A stretch of 64,000 nt of DNA from Prorocentrum cordatum (taxonomy: Eukaryota; Sar; Dinophyceae; Prorocentrales; Prorocentraceae), in assembly GCA_963575745.1 (NCBI GenBank), contig CAUYUJ010001337.1, positions 124,001 through 188,000 on the forward strand, given 5' to 3'. The first letter of the stretch is position 1. Each line of letters opens with the position of its first letter. A model generated the notes under the pieces. The model did not search any database. It worked only from the letters and a program-made list of their open reading frames with translations, and was not told where the DNA came from. Below, piece after piece: positions 10,550 through 20,829 of this stretch. Made by a program: the position numbers and the translations under genes.

Positions 10550-12640
10550 GCCTACGCAGACGTCGGCTAGGCGACACGGACGATCGTGGGCCCCTCAACG
10601 TGGAGATGCCGGGACGGCCAGGCCGCCGTCGCGCGGGCGAAGACGCGCGCGCCTCAGACCTTCCAGAACACCGCTGACCTCATGGCCTGGGTCGCCCAGC
10701 TCCAGCACGAGAGCGCTGACAGCCGTGCATGCGAAGCCCGCCGGAGCACCAGGGAACCTCCAGCGGTCAAAGAGCTACGACGCCGTGCCAGGGCGGCCAC
10801 AGACAGGCGCCAGCAGCAACGGCTTCGGAGGGAACTGCATACAGCCCGCGTCACTTGGCTCACCACGCTTCGACAGATCCGCCAAGCGCAAGGACTGAAC
10901 GAAGGCAAGGTGAACTGGAAGTCCAAGAAGCCTCTACCGCTCCGAGCCATGCAAGCACCAGACGGAGGTGAGACCGTCGACCACCAGGAGTGGGCCTCCA
11001 TGATCGAGGCCGAGTTCCGCGTTTTGTGGCGGTGCGGCAACCCGCACCGTTTGAGCGTGCAGAACGACTTCCTGCGGTCATGTGGCAACGCCAGCATAAC
11101 CTTCTCCAAGAAAGAGCTCGCAGATGCGCTCGCGGGCCCCCGCCATGCAGCGGTTATGGACAACAACGGCATCACGGTCGCAGCCCTCCGGCTCCTCTAC
11201 GAGGCCCGGCCGGACGCCGTGCACAATGCTTTCCTCGACCTCGCGAGAAGCCAATGGGCAACCTTGTCATCCTGGGCAGGGCGAGCGCGAAGCGCCCCGG
11301 AGCCATCCCGCCCACCAAGGTCCGCACCATACTTCCCTTGCCAGTGGTGCTGGCGGTCGTCGACTACCTCTTGGCAAAGCGCGTGCACGACATCGTCGAC
11401 GGGTACGCGGCCCGCGTCTTGCCGGCCGCGTCGATTTCGCCGTGCCTGGAGTGCGCCGAGAGCAGGCGCCAGACGTTAGATGCCGTTCATCCGCTGCCGC
11501 TCGTCATCGAGAAAGGCATGGGCGACGAATCCAAGGGCTGCGCCTGCCAGCAGGATGCGCGGAAGTACTGCGACGCCCTGCGAGCGGTTCGCGTCGCCAG
11601 GTGGCTTAGGGGCGAAACCGGTTCGTCTGACGAGGCCGCCACCCTGGTGAAGTTGCATGCTTGCCCACTCGTCGTGCTCAGCGCGGGGTCTGCTTTCGCA
11701 ACGCTGAGGGCCCGCACCGTCGGTATGCACACTGGCTCCCGGAGCGCCGGCGCAGCCGGGCGCGCCCCTCTTCCGGACGTGGCATCTCAGCGCATGCATT
11801 ACTGGCAGCCCCTCGGCTTCGAAGGCACAAGGTTAGCATCTTTCGTTGACAACCTCCTCGCAGCGTCCCGGGATCCGTCCGCCGCCATCCGCATTCAGGA
11901 CGATTGCGCGGAGCAGCTCAGTCGGCGCTGGAACTTGCAGATCGGGGAGGACTCCCGGGAATACCTCATTTGCAAGGGCGGGCGCGACAACGTAGTCTCG
12001 CCGCGCAGCTGGGACAAGAAGGAGCACATGAAGACGCCGGGCCACATAATTGACAACAATGGTGGCATCACCTCGTGCTATGCGGCGGCCACGGCGGCGA
12101 TGCTCCGAGCGTTCTTCGGCAATCTGGATACAGGTCTGCGCCGGGCAAACGAGGGTGCGAAGCTCCGGTTCCTGACCAGTGGCGCATTGAGCATAGCTGA
12201 GTATCGATTCTCGCGGTGGCCTTACCAGAGAACGTACGCCAGCAGCCCCGACCGCTTGCAGCGCAAGCTCCTTGCCATCACCTTCGACATCCGGCCGGCG
12301 CCGAACGAGGATTGGGGCGCCTTCGTGTTGCGGCGCCGCACGTTCGCCCAGCCCCTGGCCGCGCGGACCGGGCGTTGGAGCCAGGCGCGGGCGAAGGCGC
12401 AGGTGTCGTGGGACGCCCGCGTCCGCCGCGGACACGACGCGCAGGCTTGGGCGCCGCGCGTGCTCGGCTATCGCGGCGCGGAGTGGTTTAGCTGGCAGCG
12501 CCTGATCGCATCTCACGGGCGGGAGTCGCGGTTGGGGGCCCGTCGAGTCCGGGGTAGGCCCCAGCCCCGATGGGAGGGGGCGTCGCCAGAGGGAAAACGG
12601 GCGGTAGCTAGTGCACCGTAGGTGAGCGGAAGCCAAAGTA
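10550..12640 (+). pseudogene. 5'-truncated LINE reverse transcriptase relic
   Basis: Two overlapping frames (10586-11479 and 10990-12621) together read as one non-LTR retrotransposon polyprotein segment broken by a frameshift near 11260-11290. The first frame holds the linker before the RT domain. The second continues with KVRTILPLPVVLAVVDYLL (RT motif 2-like), a QQDARKYCDAL block (motif A region), a TGSRSAG block (motif B region) and FVDNLL, which replaces the usual (F/Y)xDD of motif C. It ends with a GRPQPRW tail typical of LINE ORF ends. No endonuclease domain is present, so the insertion is 5'-truncated. The FVDN motif and the frameshift make it inactive. It starts about 30 bp after the Helitron 3' boundary. 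Confidence 0.7.
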
Positions 12641-14400
12641 GATCAGAGTCACCAGGGGCTGTGAAATCGCCCGACAGAAAGAAAAGACATTCGGCTGGCG
12701 TGCGGCAGTGCGCCAGCCTGGGACAAGCCTGGGACCCACCCCTCTTCCTTTTCGCAACACTCTGTTGGCGACCTGGACACCGCCGACCCTGGACACTCAG
12801 AGGCCGATGGCTGGGAAACCCGACACCGCACACACCACTTCGCCCCTGGGGGCCCGAGCAGATCGTGGTCGAGCTTGGGGGGCACCATGACCAGGCCCCC
12901 AGGGGCCTTGCTCAAAGCCCTGGCCCCAGGACGCAGCGCGACGGTGTCGATCGAATTCACAGCGGCGCCTGCGCGCGCGATCCGGTGCGCACAGTCTTCG
13001 ACCAGAACATAAACTTACCAGATGTCTCGCGGGCACCTGGCGGCAGCCTGTACTTCGAAGCAACATGCTTCGGCCACGCATCAGCACAGTAGTTCCGAAG
13101 CGGCCCCTTCTGGAAACCATCACACTGTCCACGTCCGTCTCGGACAGATTGGCCTTGACTTCCCGAAGCTGGAAGTCCTGGAGGGCCGCCCAAAAATCAC
13201 GCCACCGGCCAGCCCAGGCCGAGCAATGCGCAGTGGTCGCAACGGGACCACGCAAATTCACGCCGCCGCAGACAAACTCAGAGTCCGTCGCCGCCAACGT
13301 GGGCGTTGAGCAGGCCACACAGTCCCGCTCCGTGAATATCACGATACAGAAAGGGAAGCACGCCGTGGATGACATCTCGTCCGCCCAGCGGGTCCTCGTG
13401 ATGCAGAGCAACGATCGTCTACCCCCCGGAGCTCACCCGCCCCCAATCACATTCGTACAGCGAGCCATCAAGAACAAATCGTTCGCTTCGATTATGCCGT
13501 CACCACCATGCTTATGCCACGTGATGCAATCATAAGTGAGAATCTGGAAACTGGCTGGGGCCAGGGGCGCTGGCCACAGCGCCCTCTCGAGCAGGCGCTG
13601 CACCTGCGGGTGCGGCAGCCTGACCAAAAGGATTTCGAAACCAGCGGGCATGGGGGGTCCTTCCCCTGCTCCTGGCACTCGTAGTGCCGGTGGACCAGGG
13701 ACCCGACCCCAGGACAGAGGAGACATCCAGCGCTAGAAACAAGCCCGCTTCGCACTTTCTGACCACGGTCCACTGCCCACCGATCATTGCACTGCGCAGG
13801 CAGGGTCGCTGCTCAACAGTGAGGCTACCCATCGCCTTACACTCGGCCGACTGGAGCCCAGAGCCACGTTCAAGAGACGCACGAGGGGAAACGAGGCAGC
13901 CCCCTCAGACAGATGCTCAAGGCCTTCAGTGCGGGTCAGCGTCTGCCTCCGCTACGCCTCTATGCCCATGCATACCAGCTCGCGCAGATATCACACCGAA
14001 CGTTTACGAACATCGGAGGACACGCCGCCGTGCATGATCCATGTCAGCGCGTCCTGCTTCGAACACCCCCGAAGGGCCCCTGAGCCTGCGACCCGTGCTC
14101 CACCTTGAGGCCCTGCTGGAGGCCATACGCGATGACTGGCGCCCAGGACTTGCGGCGCTCTGCCAAGCGCCAGCAGGGGGAGGCGGGTCGCACGGAAGAT
14201 CGGGTCGGCCTCTTTACCCAGCACCAGCGCCATCGTGCACGATTGGCCTGCAGTGCGGAGCTCCACTGCCATGAACGTCAGACTGCGCACAGGCGCAAGC
14301 TCTGACCAGGACGTGCCCGTGACTGAAGACCCATACGACGCCCCGCCTCCATATTCGTGCCACACGCTGCGCAACAGCACGTTTATGTGCATCGCAATGA
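12640..14400 (-). pseudogene. LINE 3'-region relic (RNase H/zinc-knuckle), minus strand
   Basis: Minus-strand fragments in shifting frames look like the C-terminal part of a dinoflagellate-type LINE. Reading 14392 towards 12640: a block with GTSWSELAPVRSLTF and MALVLGKEADPIF; a CLLCPGVGSLVHRHYEC zinc-binding motif (~13690-13740); an RNase H-like tail with RWRDFWAALQDF and EVKANLSETDVD (~13130-13250); and a WCVRC zinc knuckle (~12830-12860). No frame stays open throughout. It meets the plus-strand LINE relic tail to tail near 12640. Assignment rests on motif order, not on an alignment. Confidence 0.5.
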
Positions 14401-14559
14401 AACTTTCTCATACGACTACCTCGCGCACGGACCGCTCCCATGCGATCCCGTCGCACACGTCGCAACACACCTCTTCCACACGCGAGGTCGATCCCGAGGT
14501 GTCGCTCATTCCTGACTGAGGCCGCTCCCAATTTGAGCTGCGTGACAGTATTAGTCTGC

Positions 14560-15150
14560 TCCTCCTGCTGCTGCTGCTCCTCCTCCTCCTCTTTCTCCTC
14601 CTCCTCCTCTTCCTCCTCCTCCTTCTCCTCCTCCTCCTCCTCCTCCTCCTCCTCCTCCTCCTCCTCCTCTTCCTCTTCCTCCTCCTCCCTCCTCCTCCTC
14701 CTCCTCCTTCTCCTTCCTCCTCCTCCATCCTCCTCCTCCCTCCTCACTCCTCCTCCTGCCTCCCCCCCTGTCTAGAAGAGTCAGGTGTACCTCACGTTTT
14801 TCCCCCGCCTCGCTCCTCCTCCATGTTCCTCCTCTCCTCATCATCATCTCATCCTCCTCATCACCTTCCTCTCCTCCTCCTCCTCCTCCTCCTCCTCCTT
14901 CCTCCTCCTCCTCCTCCTCATCCGTGCTCCCCCCCCCCCTTTCCCTCTTTCCTACTGTTCCTCCTACTTCTCCTCCCTCCTCCTGCTCCTCCTTCCTGCC
15001 TTCCTTCCTTCATTCATTCCTCATCCTCCTACTCCTTCCTCCTCCTCCTCCTCCTCCTCCTCCTTCTCCTCCTCCTCTTCTTCCTCCTCCTCTTCCTCCT
15101 CCTCCTCCTCCTCCTCATCCTCATCATCTTCCTCGTTACCCCCAGTCCTC
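14560..15150 (+). repeat. TCC/CTC trinucleotide polypyrimidine tract
   Basis: Nearly pure pyrimidine, mostly (TCC)n with scattered T and CAT interruptions, about 590 bp. It ends in CCTCCCCAG immediately before a potassium-channel-like exon at 15156, so it could be the polypyrimidine tract of a large intron. The poly-Ser/poly-Leu frames across it are not credible genes. Confidence 0.9.
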
Positions 15151-15155
15151 CCCAG

Positions 15156-15290
15156 GTGGGCCATCTCAACCCTCACGACCGTGGGCTACGGCGACATGGT
15201 GCCGCACACGGTCGCCGGCAAGCTCCTGGGCTCGGTCACTGCCGTCATCGGGGTGGTCGTCGTCGCCATCGGGATCTCCCTGGCGCCCGG
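15156..15290 (+). CDS. Potassium-channel pore exon (TTVGYGD selectivity filter)
   Basis: After the CCTCCCCAG acceptor the frame reads [21 protein letters not shown] and then about 25 hydrophobic residues ([18 protein letters not shown]). This is the pore helix, the TVGYGD selectivity filter and the start of S6 of a voltage-gated-type K+ channel, a plasma-membrane protein conducting K+. Upstream S1-S5 and the rest of S6 are not visible, so the exon belongs to a split gene or is an isolated fragment. The 3' limit is uncertain: the frame stays open to 15432 but becomes low-complexity after about 15290, and no clear GT donor stands out. GC donors, known in dinoflagellates, could apply. Confidence 0.65.
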
Positions 15291-16049
15291 GGGCCGCCGA
15301 ACCCCCCGACGCACGGGCGCAGCGGCAGCGCATCGGAAAGCACGACGGGCGCCCCGGCCCCCGTCTCGGGAGGGAGGAGGGGAGGAACGGAGTGGAACGG
15401 AGGAGGCGAAGGGCGAATGGGGGGGAGGAGTGTAGGCGAAGGAGGGGAAGGAGGGAAGGAGGGAAGCAGGGATGGCCGAGTACCGCAGAAGGACACGGCC
15501 GTGGGAGGTCTGCGGGCCAATTCTGGCTGGATTCCCAGGCCCCTCGCGCCCCAATCAAGCGCGAGCGCTTCCCTCGAGGCGACGCCACCGGGCCCCCGAT
15601 CTCAGTGCCGACGCCGAAACCGGCGACTGCAATTGCTGTGTTGCCCGTTGCGCGCCTCCATCAGCACCGAAATTCGGGGGCGAGGGAGTTGTATCGCAAG
15701 CTTGCGTTGGATTTCGAGGAGGGCTGCAGGTGGGATGTGGATGCACGCCCTGAATTCCGGACGGCTCAGCGGGCTGCCCCCAGCGAGCCCTCCCCCAGCT
15801 GTCTCGGGGGTGGTGCAGCCAGCAGCCCCGCTCGGCGGTGGACCCCACTTCAGAGAAGAGAAGCCTGCGTCCAGCGGGCGGGGGGCGCCTACCACCTCTG
15901 TGTGGTGCGCCCGCCCCCCCCCCCCCCGCTGGGAACCTTCCTCCACTCCCCCCCACATCCTCGCCGCCTCCCTCCCCGAGAAATGCGTAGAGAGGCAGCG
16001 GGCAGTCTGAGAAGTGAAAGAGGAGGAGGAGGAGGAGGAGGAGGAGGAG
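15291..16049. other. GC-rich sequence without recognisable gene
   Basis: GC-rich sequence with GGA-rich runs (15370-15470) and (GGA)n leading into the gap at 16049. Several long frames are open only because of base composition. I see no domain in any of them. Confidence 0.5.
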
Positions 16050-16149
16050 NNNNNNNNNNNNNNNNNNNNNNNNNNNNNNNNNNNNNNNNNNNNNNNNNNN
16101 NNNNNNNNNNNNNNNNNNNNNNNNNNNNNNNNNNNNNNNNNNNNNNNNN
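16050..16149. other. Assembly gap (100 N)
   Basis: Exactly 100 N, the conventional placeholder for a scaffold gap of unknown size. It sits inside a (GGA)n tract, which probably broke the assembly. Confidence 0.99.
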
Positions 16150-16222
16150 GATGCAGCAGGACATCCCAGAGGACGCGCTCGATGACATCACCGCCCTTCC
16201 GAAGCGTGCCCGCGTGAGCTAG
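16150..16222 (+). CDS. Possible terminal exon fragment after the gap
   Basis: Twenty-three codons (MQQDIPEDALDDITALPKRA and three more) ending in TAG at 16222, directly after the gap. The acidic/basic composition differs from the surrounding low-complexity sequence and could be the last codons of a host gene, perhaps the one carrying the channel exon. Not identifiable on its own. Confidence 0.25.
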
Positions 16223-16975
16223 TTCGGATCCTGCCAGGCGTTTGTTGCCGCTTCTTTGAACGAGCGTTGTTCCGGTCAAAGCGTCGAACAATCGGCGCGC
16301 AGCACCCTTTGATTTTTTCGGGGCGGAGGCTGCGAGCTGTCAAAGTGTTCGGCCATCGACACACGCGCGGGCGTGCTCTCGAGCGTCTTCGCTATTCGCT
16401 GAGGGGGAAGCGGGGGCAGCGGAGAGGGCAGGAAGAAGGAAAGAGACAATCCCAACAATGGGAATGGCCACAAGCAGAAGCATTCGGCGGGGACGGGGAG
16501 GAAACTAATTCGGGATAGTTCTTGAAAGGGGGGGGAGGCGCGCTCGCTGGTGCTACCAGGAACCCAGGCCGATCACGTTCGGCGGAAGCTTCCCTGTGTG
16601 TGTCTCGCCCGCTCCCGCTCCTCCATTCTCGCCGCCTGTAAGAGCATTCGCGTGCGCGCCGTGCTGGTCAAAGCATACAACCACCGACACGTGCGCTTCG
16701 TGCCGAAGCTTGAAGTGGGCGCATTTAGGGGAGCCGCCGTGGACTAATTGCATGCGCTGGAGGGAGGGGGAGCAGAGGAATATGGAGGAGGATGCGGAGG
16801 AGTTGAAGGAGCAGCAATTGGCCGAAGATGAAGCCATTCAAGCGTGTACTCACGCCAAAGAATCACTACCTGGTGATCTGTATTCCACGTTTCCTCACGC
16901 TTTGCCAGAAAGACGCGTCCTCGTCCACGTCCACCCGTCTCCCGCCTGCCTTCCTCTGCCCCTCCCTTTTCGTCG
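16223..16975. other. Unannotated interval
   Basis: Mixed sequence with a GGA-rich block (about 16760-16815). Open frames are short and carry no recognisable domain. Confidence 0.4.
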
Positions 16976-16979
16976 ACCT

Positions 16980-17520
16980 ACCTATTGTTTGGGAGAACAC
17001 CCTTCAAGAGGTACTCCGAGGTACTCCACTTAGCTGGACCCAGACTTTCGCATGAAACCTGTTCTTTGGGAGAACGCCCTTGAAGAGGTACTCCGGGGTA
17101 CTCGACTTCGCTGGACCCAGGCTTTTGCATGAAACCGATTGTTGGGGGAACACCCTTGAAGAGGTACTCCCATGTACTCCTTTTAGCTGACACCTATTCT
17201 TTGGAAAAGCACCCTGGAAGAGGTACTCAGAGCACTCCACTTAGCTTGACCCAGGCTTTTGCATGAAGCTCAGTGTTTGGGGAAACACCCTTGAAGAGGT
17301 ACTCCGAGTTACTCCACTGAGCTGGACCCAGGCTGTCGCATGAAACCTATTGTTTGGGAAAACACCCTTCAAGAGGTACTCCGAGGTACTCCACTTAGCT
17401 GGACCCAGGCTTTCGCATGAAACCTATTGTTTGGGAAAACATCCTTGAAGAGGGATTCCCATGTATTCCACTTAGCTGATACCTACTATTGAGGAAAACA
17501 CTCTTCAAGGAATCCTCTAA
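16980..17520 (+). repeat. Minisatellite, ~75-80-bp unit, about seven copies
   Basis: Units share GAACACCCTTGAAGAGGTAC, a second TACTCC, CACTTAGCTGGACCCAGGCT and TTGCATGAAACC. They begin near 16990, 17070, 17145, 17205, 17280, 17358 and 17437, with single-base differences between them. No coding role is evident. Confidence 0.85.
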
Positions 17521-18500
17521 TGTAACCGTGCGGGCGTGTGTCCGCGCGCAAACCAAATTCGTTGTGGTTTGCGAGAGGACCCATAAGGGACCCCCGAGAC
17601 GGACCCACGAAGGGCCCAAGAAAGACAACATGAAACGAAAGTCGAAGTCTTTTGTTGGAAGGGCCCCCCGGGAAGACGCATGGAGCCGTATGGAAGCTCC
17701 GAGCAGTCCCCGAAAAGGTCCACGAGGGCCGCTCCGAAACCTCCAAACTGTATCCAACAGGCCCCGCAAAAGAGTCATGATGTCTTCGCGGTGGCCATCA
17801 TCATCAACATCGTCATCGTCATCAACACCATCATCGTCATGATCACCATGATCCCCATCATCAGCCTCGCCATCATCATCTTCGTGACCACGTCTGGTGC
17901 GGAGCGGATATCCGACGGAGCAGACAGGTGCGGAGCAGATCTCCGACGTCGGGACGCCCCGAGCAGTCAGGAAGTGGAGGGGGTATAAGCAAGCGAGCCT
18001 ATCGCTGTGGCCTTCCACCCCGTGGAGGACTCTTTTACATGTTCTGTTCTCCCTGTCTCGACACAATCTCATGAGACGGCCTTCAGTCCTCGTTGTCGTC
18101 GTCGGCGTCGTCGTCGTCGTCGGCCCCCACCATCCCAAGCTCGCCGAGCGGGGAGGCGTGGTCCACACCGTCTTCGGCTCGCTTGGGTTCTTGCTGTACG
18201 GCTTGCCGGGCGCCGACGGGGCAGTGGCAGCACGCGAGCGGGGGGGAGTTGGCCGGAGGATCGTGGTTTCATGTTTTCTGGTTCTCGGGGGCTCCAGTCG
18301 CCACGGCTGGACGCCGCTTGAAAGGGTGGTGCGTTTGGATTCCCGCCGTTTGCGGCGCTCTTGGGCTGCCCCTAGTTCCCAAAGTCGTGAAGGAAGAAAC
18401 GACTGAGGCAAAAGGACGGGGAGGGGAAGCGAGTGCATCCTCTCTCCCAAACTTGAAAGCGGAGTGGGGGGAGTGTGGCTGGAAGGCATTGTCTGTGTGA
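17521..18500. other. Noncoding interval with CAT-rich patch
   Basis: A CATCAT/CATCGT-rich microsatellite lies at 17795-17880 and a CGTCGT-rich patch around 18090-18125. No gene recognised. Confidence 0.4.
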
Positions 18501-18514
18501 GGGCTGGGCTTTGT

Positions 18515-18650
18515 TTCTTCTTTTTTTTTTTTTTATTTCTCCTTTTTTTTTTTTTTTTTTTTTTTTCTTTTTTTCTCTGTTTCCTTTTTTCTTTTCTTTT
18601 CAGGTGCTTTTCATTTTTTTTTTTTTTTTTTTTTTTTTATTTTCTGGCTC
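18515..18650 (+). repeat. T-rich tract ending in a possible 3' splice site
   Basis: About 135 bp of nearly pure T, then TTTTCTGGCTCAG followed by GTGTGTG. It resembles a polypyrimidine tract and acceptor, but the downstream frame (to about 19080) is low complexity and not recognisable. Confidence 0.55.
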
Positions 18651-18659
18651 AGGTGTGTG

Positions 18660-19300
18660 TCAGAGTCAGCAAACGGAGGAAGAGGAGGAGGAGACGGAGG
18701 AAGAGGAAAGGAGGAAGCCAGGAGGAAGAGAAGGAAAGGGGGAATGCGGTCAGGAGGGAATGTCTCTGCGTAGGGGCAAGGGGGATGTACCGAACCTCTT
18801 CCGTCGACCGCTCTCTTCCACCCATTATCTTCCAGTTTGCGTTGCCTCTGCTTTCCTCGGACTTGCGGCAGGACGTGTATTCCCTCCTACGTCTTCTTTC
18901 GCCTTCCCTCCTCTTCGTGCTTCCCCTTCCCTTCTTCCTTCTCGCATTCCTTTTCCTTGGCGCCTCCTTCTTCTTCTGTTGCGCTGCTCCTTTTGTCTTT
19001 TCGTGTTCTTTTGCTGTTGCTGGTTCTCCCGCGCGCCCCCCCTCCCTGTCCTCATTTTGTTTCGCCTCTTGTGCCTGTAGGCGGGGGAGAACGGGGAGGA
19101 TGGGCGACGGAGAGAGAGAGAGAGAGAGGATCAGGAAAACGAGGAAGATATGGAGGAGCAGCGCGAATACTAGAGGGCATCGGTGGAGGCTGTGGGCCAT
19201 TTCAGCAAGGGCGAGTTCCTGATGGGGCCCGGCTCGCTCGCCCGTTGTCGCGTGGTGGCAGCGCGCCGCGAGAAACGAGCAAAATGTGGTCGCGGCCACG
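18660..19300. other. Low-complexity purine/pyrimidine sequence
   Basis: Alternating GGA-rich (18670-18760), CTTCC-rich (18840-19080) and GAGAGA (19105-19130) stretches. No credible gene. Confidence 0.4.
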
Positions 19301-19359
19301 CAGGGTGCACGTGCTTTGGTTATTGTCAGGAGGTGCTAATGCACTGCGGGCTGCTACGA

Positions 19360-20000
19360 CGACGGCGGACGACGACGCCGATTTCGGTGTTTTGTCGCCC
19401 TTGTCGGCTCCCGGGGGTTTTGGGGCCCCGAGGCCGTCAAAAACGGATCCGGCCAGATGGACCCCGGGAGGGGTCCGGGGATAAATGTTGAGGGGGCGTC
19501 GCCGATGTTCGGGGGGCCCAACCAGTTCAGACCCCCAGCCGCCGTCAAGTTTCCGTCGCCCTGGTTTCCGCCACTCGCCGACGCGTAAGTGTGACCTGTC
19601 GCCGGTGTGACCTTTGGTACGCGGCGTTGTGGCCCTCGGGGGGCCCCCTCGTCACCACGGCAGGACACAGCTCGGAAAACTGGTGCGTTTGGACCCGGGG
19701 AGGTGTCCGGGGGTCGATTTTGAGCGGATTCTTGCGCACCGAAGGTCGCTCCTGCCGAAGGTCACTCGTACGTTCCCCCGAACCGTGGTTGCAGTTTGGC
19801 AGAGCGGCGTTCCGTCCGACGGACGACTGACGACGGTGACGACGACGGCGGACGACGACAACGATTTAGGTGCTTTTTCGGCCCTTTCGGCGTCTGGAGG
19901 TCGTTCTCGGGCCCCGGGGGGCTCAGAAACGGACCCGGGGTCCAAAACCGCGTCGGACGGACCCAGGGAGAGCTCCGGGGACCTACTTTGAGCCGACTTC
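19360..20000 (+). repeat. Dispersed repeat, two diverged copies about 480 bp apart
   Basis: Two segments (about 19360-19490 and 19840-20000) share, in order, a GACGACGACGCCGATTT-like block, a TTTCGGC block, GGGGCC and TCAAAAACGGATCCGG-like words, and a GGGGTCCGGGGAT-like end. A related unit occurs at 61440-61770, so this is an interspersed family, not a local duplication. Confidence 0.5.
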
Positions 20001-20084
20001 GGACACGTTGAGCGTGATTATCTGACACGTCGTCTCGTAACCGCGCGGAGCCTCGCGAGGGCAGCGACGCACTGGCCCCCATTC

Positions 20085-20175
20085 AGAGGAGGAGGGGGAG
20101 GAGGAGGAAGGAGGAGGAGGAGGAGGAGGAGAAAGGAGGAGGAGGAAGGAGGAGGAGGAGAAGGAGGAGGAGGTG
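20085..20175 (+). repeat. (GGA)n microsatellite
   Basis: Imperfect AGGAGG repeat of about 90 bp, a few hundred bases upstream of Helitron copy 2. Confidence 0.85.
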
Positions 20176-20715
20176 GACGAAGACATGAGGACGAGTAGGT
20201 GGGATACCTGCCTGCTCCTCCTCCTCCTCCTGCTTCTCGTGTTCCGCCCTGTTCAGGACTTTTCCGCTCTTGTGACGTATTTGCTTGACGTCGACGTGTA
20301 CATGTGTGACGTCGGTGTATCAGGATGACAAACGAGTAGGAGTAGAGCGAAAGTTCATGGGGTGGAAAGGGATAGGGGGGGGGCCAGGGGCGGGAGGGGA
20401 GGAAGGAGAGAAACGGAGGAAAGGCGACGAGAAGACGGACGTCGCGCGATCTCAGGCTCAAGCCTTGAGGGCTACAGCAGGGCCCCTCCAGAGGGCCGGC
20501 CGACAGGGAGGCCCGTCTCCGGGGGAAGGGGGAGTACGAAGCCCAAGCTCCTAGGTGGGGTGGGCGCAGTACTTCCCTGGATGCCGGGGATGGCGCCGTC
20601 GGGCCATGAGGGTTTTACCGGTTGCACCCTGAGCAACCAAGGGCTTTTCCGGTTGAGCCAATTTCAACCTAGAGGTCACCCCACTAGCCTGAAGGTGGGC
20701 CCCCGGGAGGGGTGT

Positions 20716-20749
20716 AACGCGAAAGAGTCCTTCGGGACTCGTTCGCGTT
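20716..20749 (+). promoter_or_regulatory. Perfect UUCG-tetraloop hairpin upstream of the RepHel frame
   Basis: The arms AACGCGAAAGAGTCC and GGACTCGTTCGCGTT pair as 8 bp, one A-G mismatch and 6 bp, enclosing TTCG. C(UUCG)G is an exceptionally stable RNA tetraloop. It lies about 80 bp before the most likely ATG (20830), so it would be in the 5' leader. It could instead act as DNA, for example as an origin or terminal hairpin of the transposon. Confidence 0.6.
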
Positions 20750-20829
20750 GCTGCAAACATCCAATACTGAGTCGATGTGCATTGAAACGGTCAGATGCAG
20801 CAGCCCTGGACGCCCACCGGGTTGGGAGG

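Noticed and set aside
14551-15120. Long poly-Ser, poly-Leu, poly-Glu and poly-Gly frames across the TCC tract
   Set aside because: All frames of a pure trinucleotide run stay open; no unique sequence or motif.
20362-20829. Upstream extension of the copy 2 RepHel frame to a GTG at 20362
   Set aside because: Includes a strong hairpin and GC-rich sequence with no protein character; the ATG at 20830 next to the repeat array is a better start.
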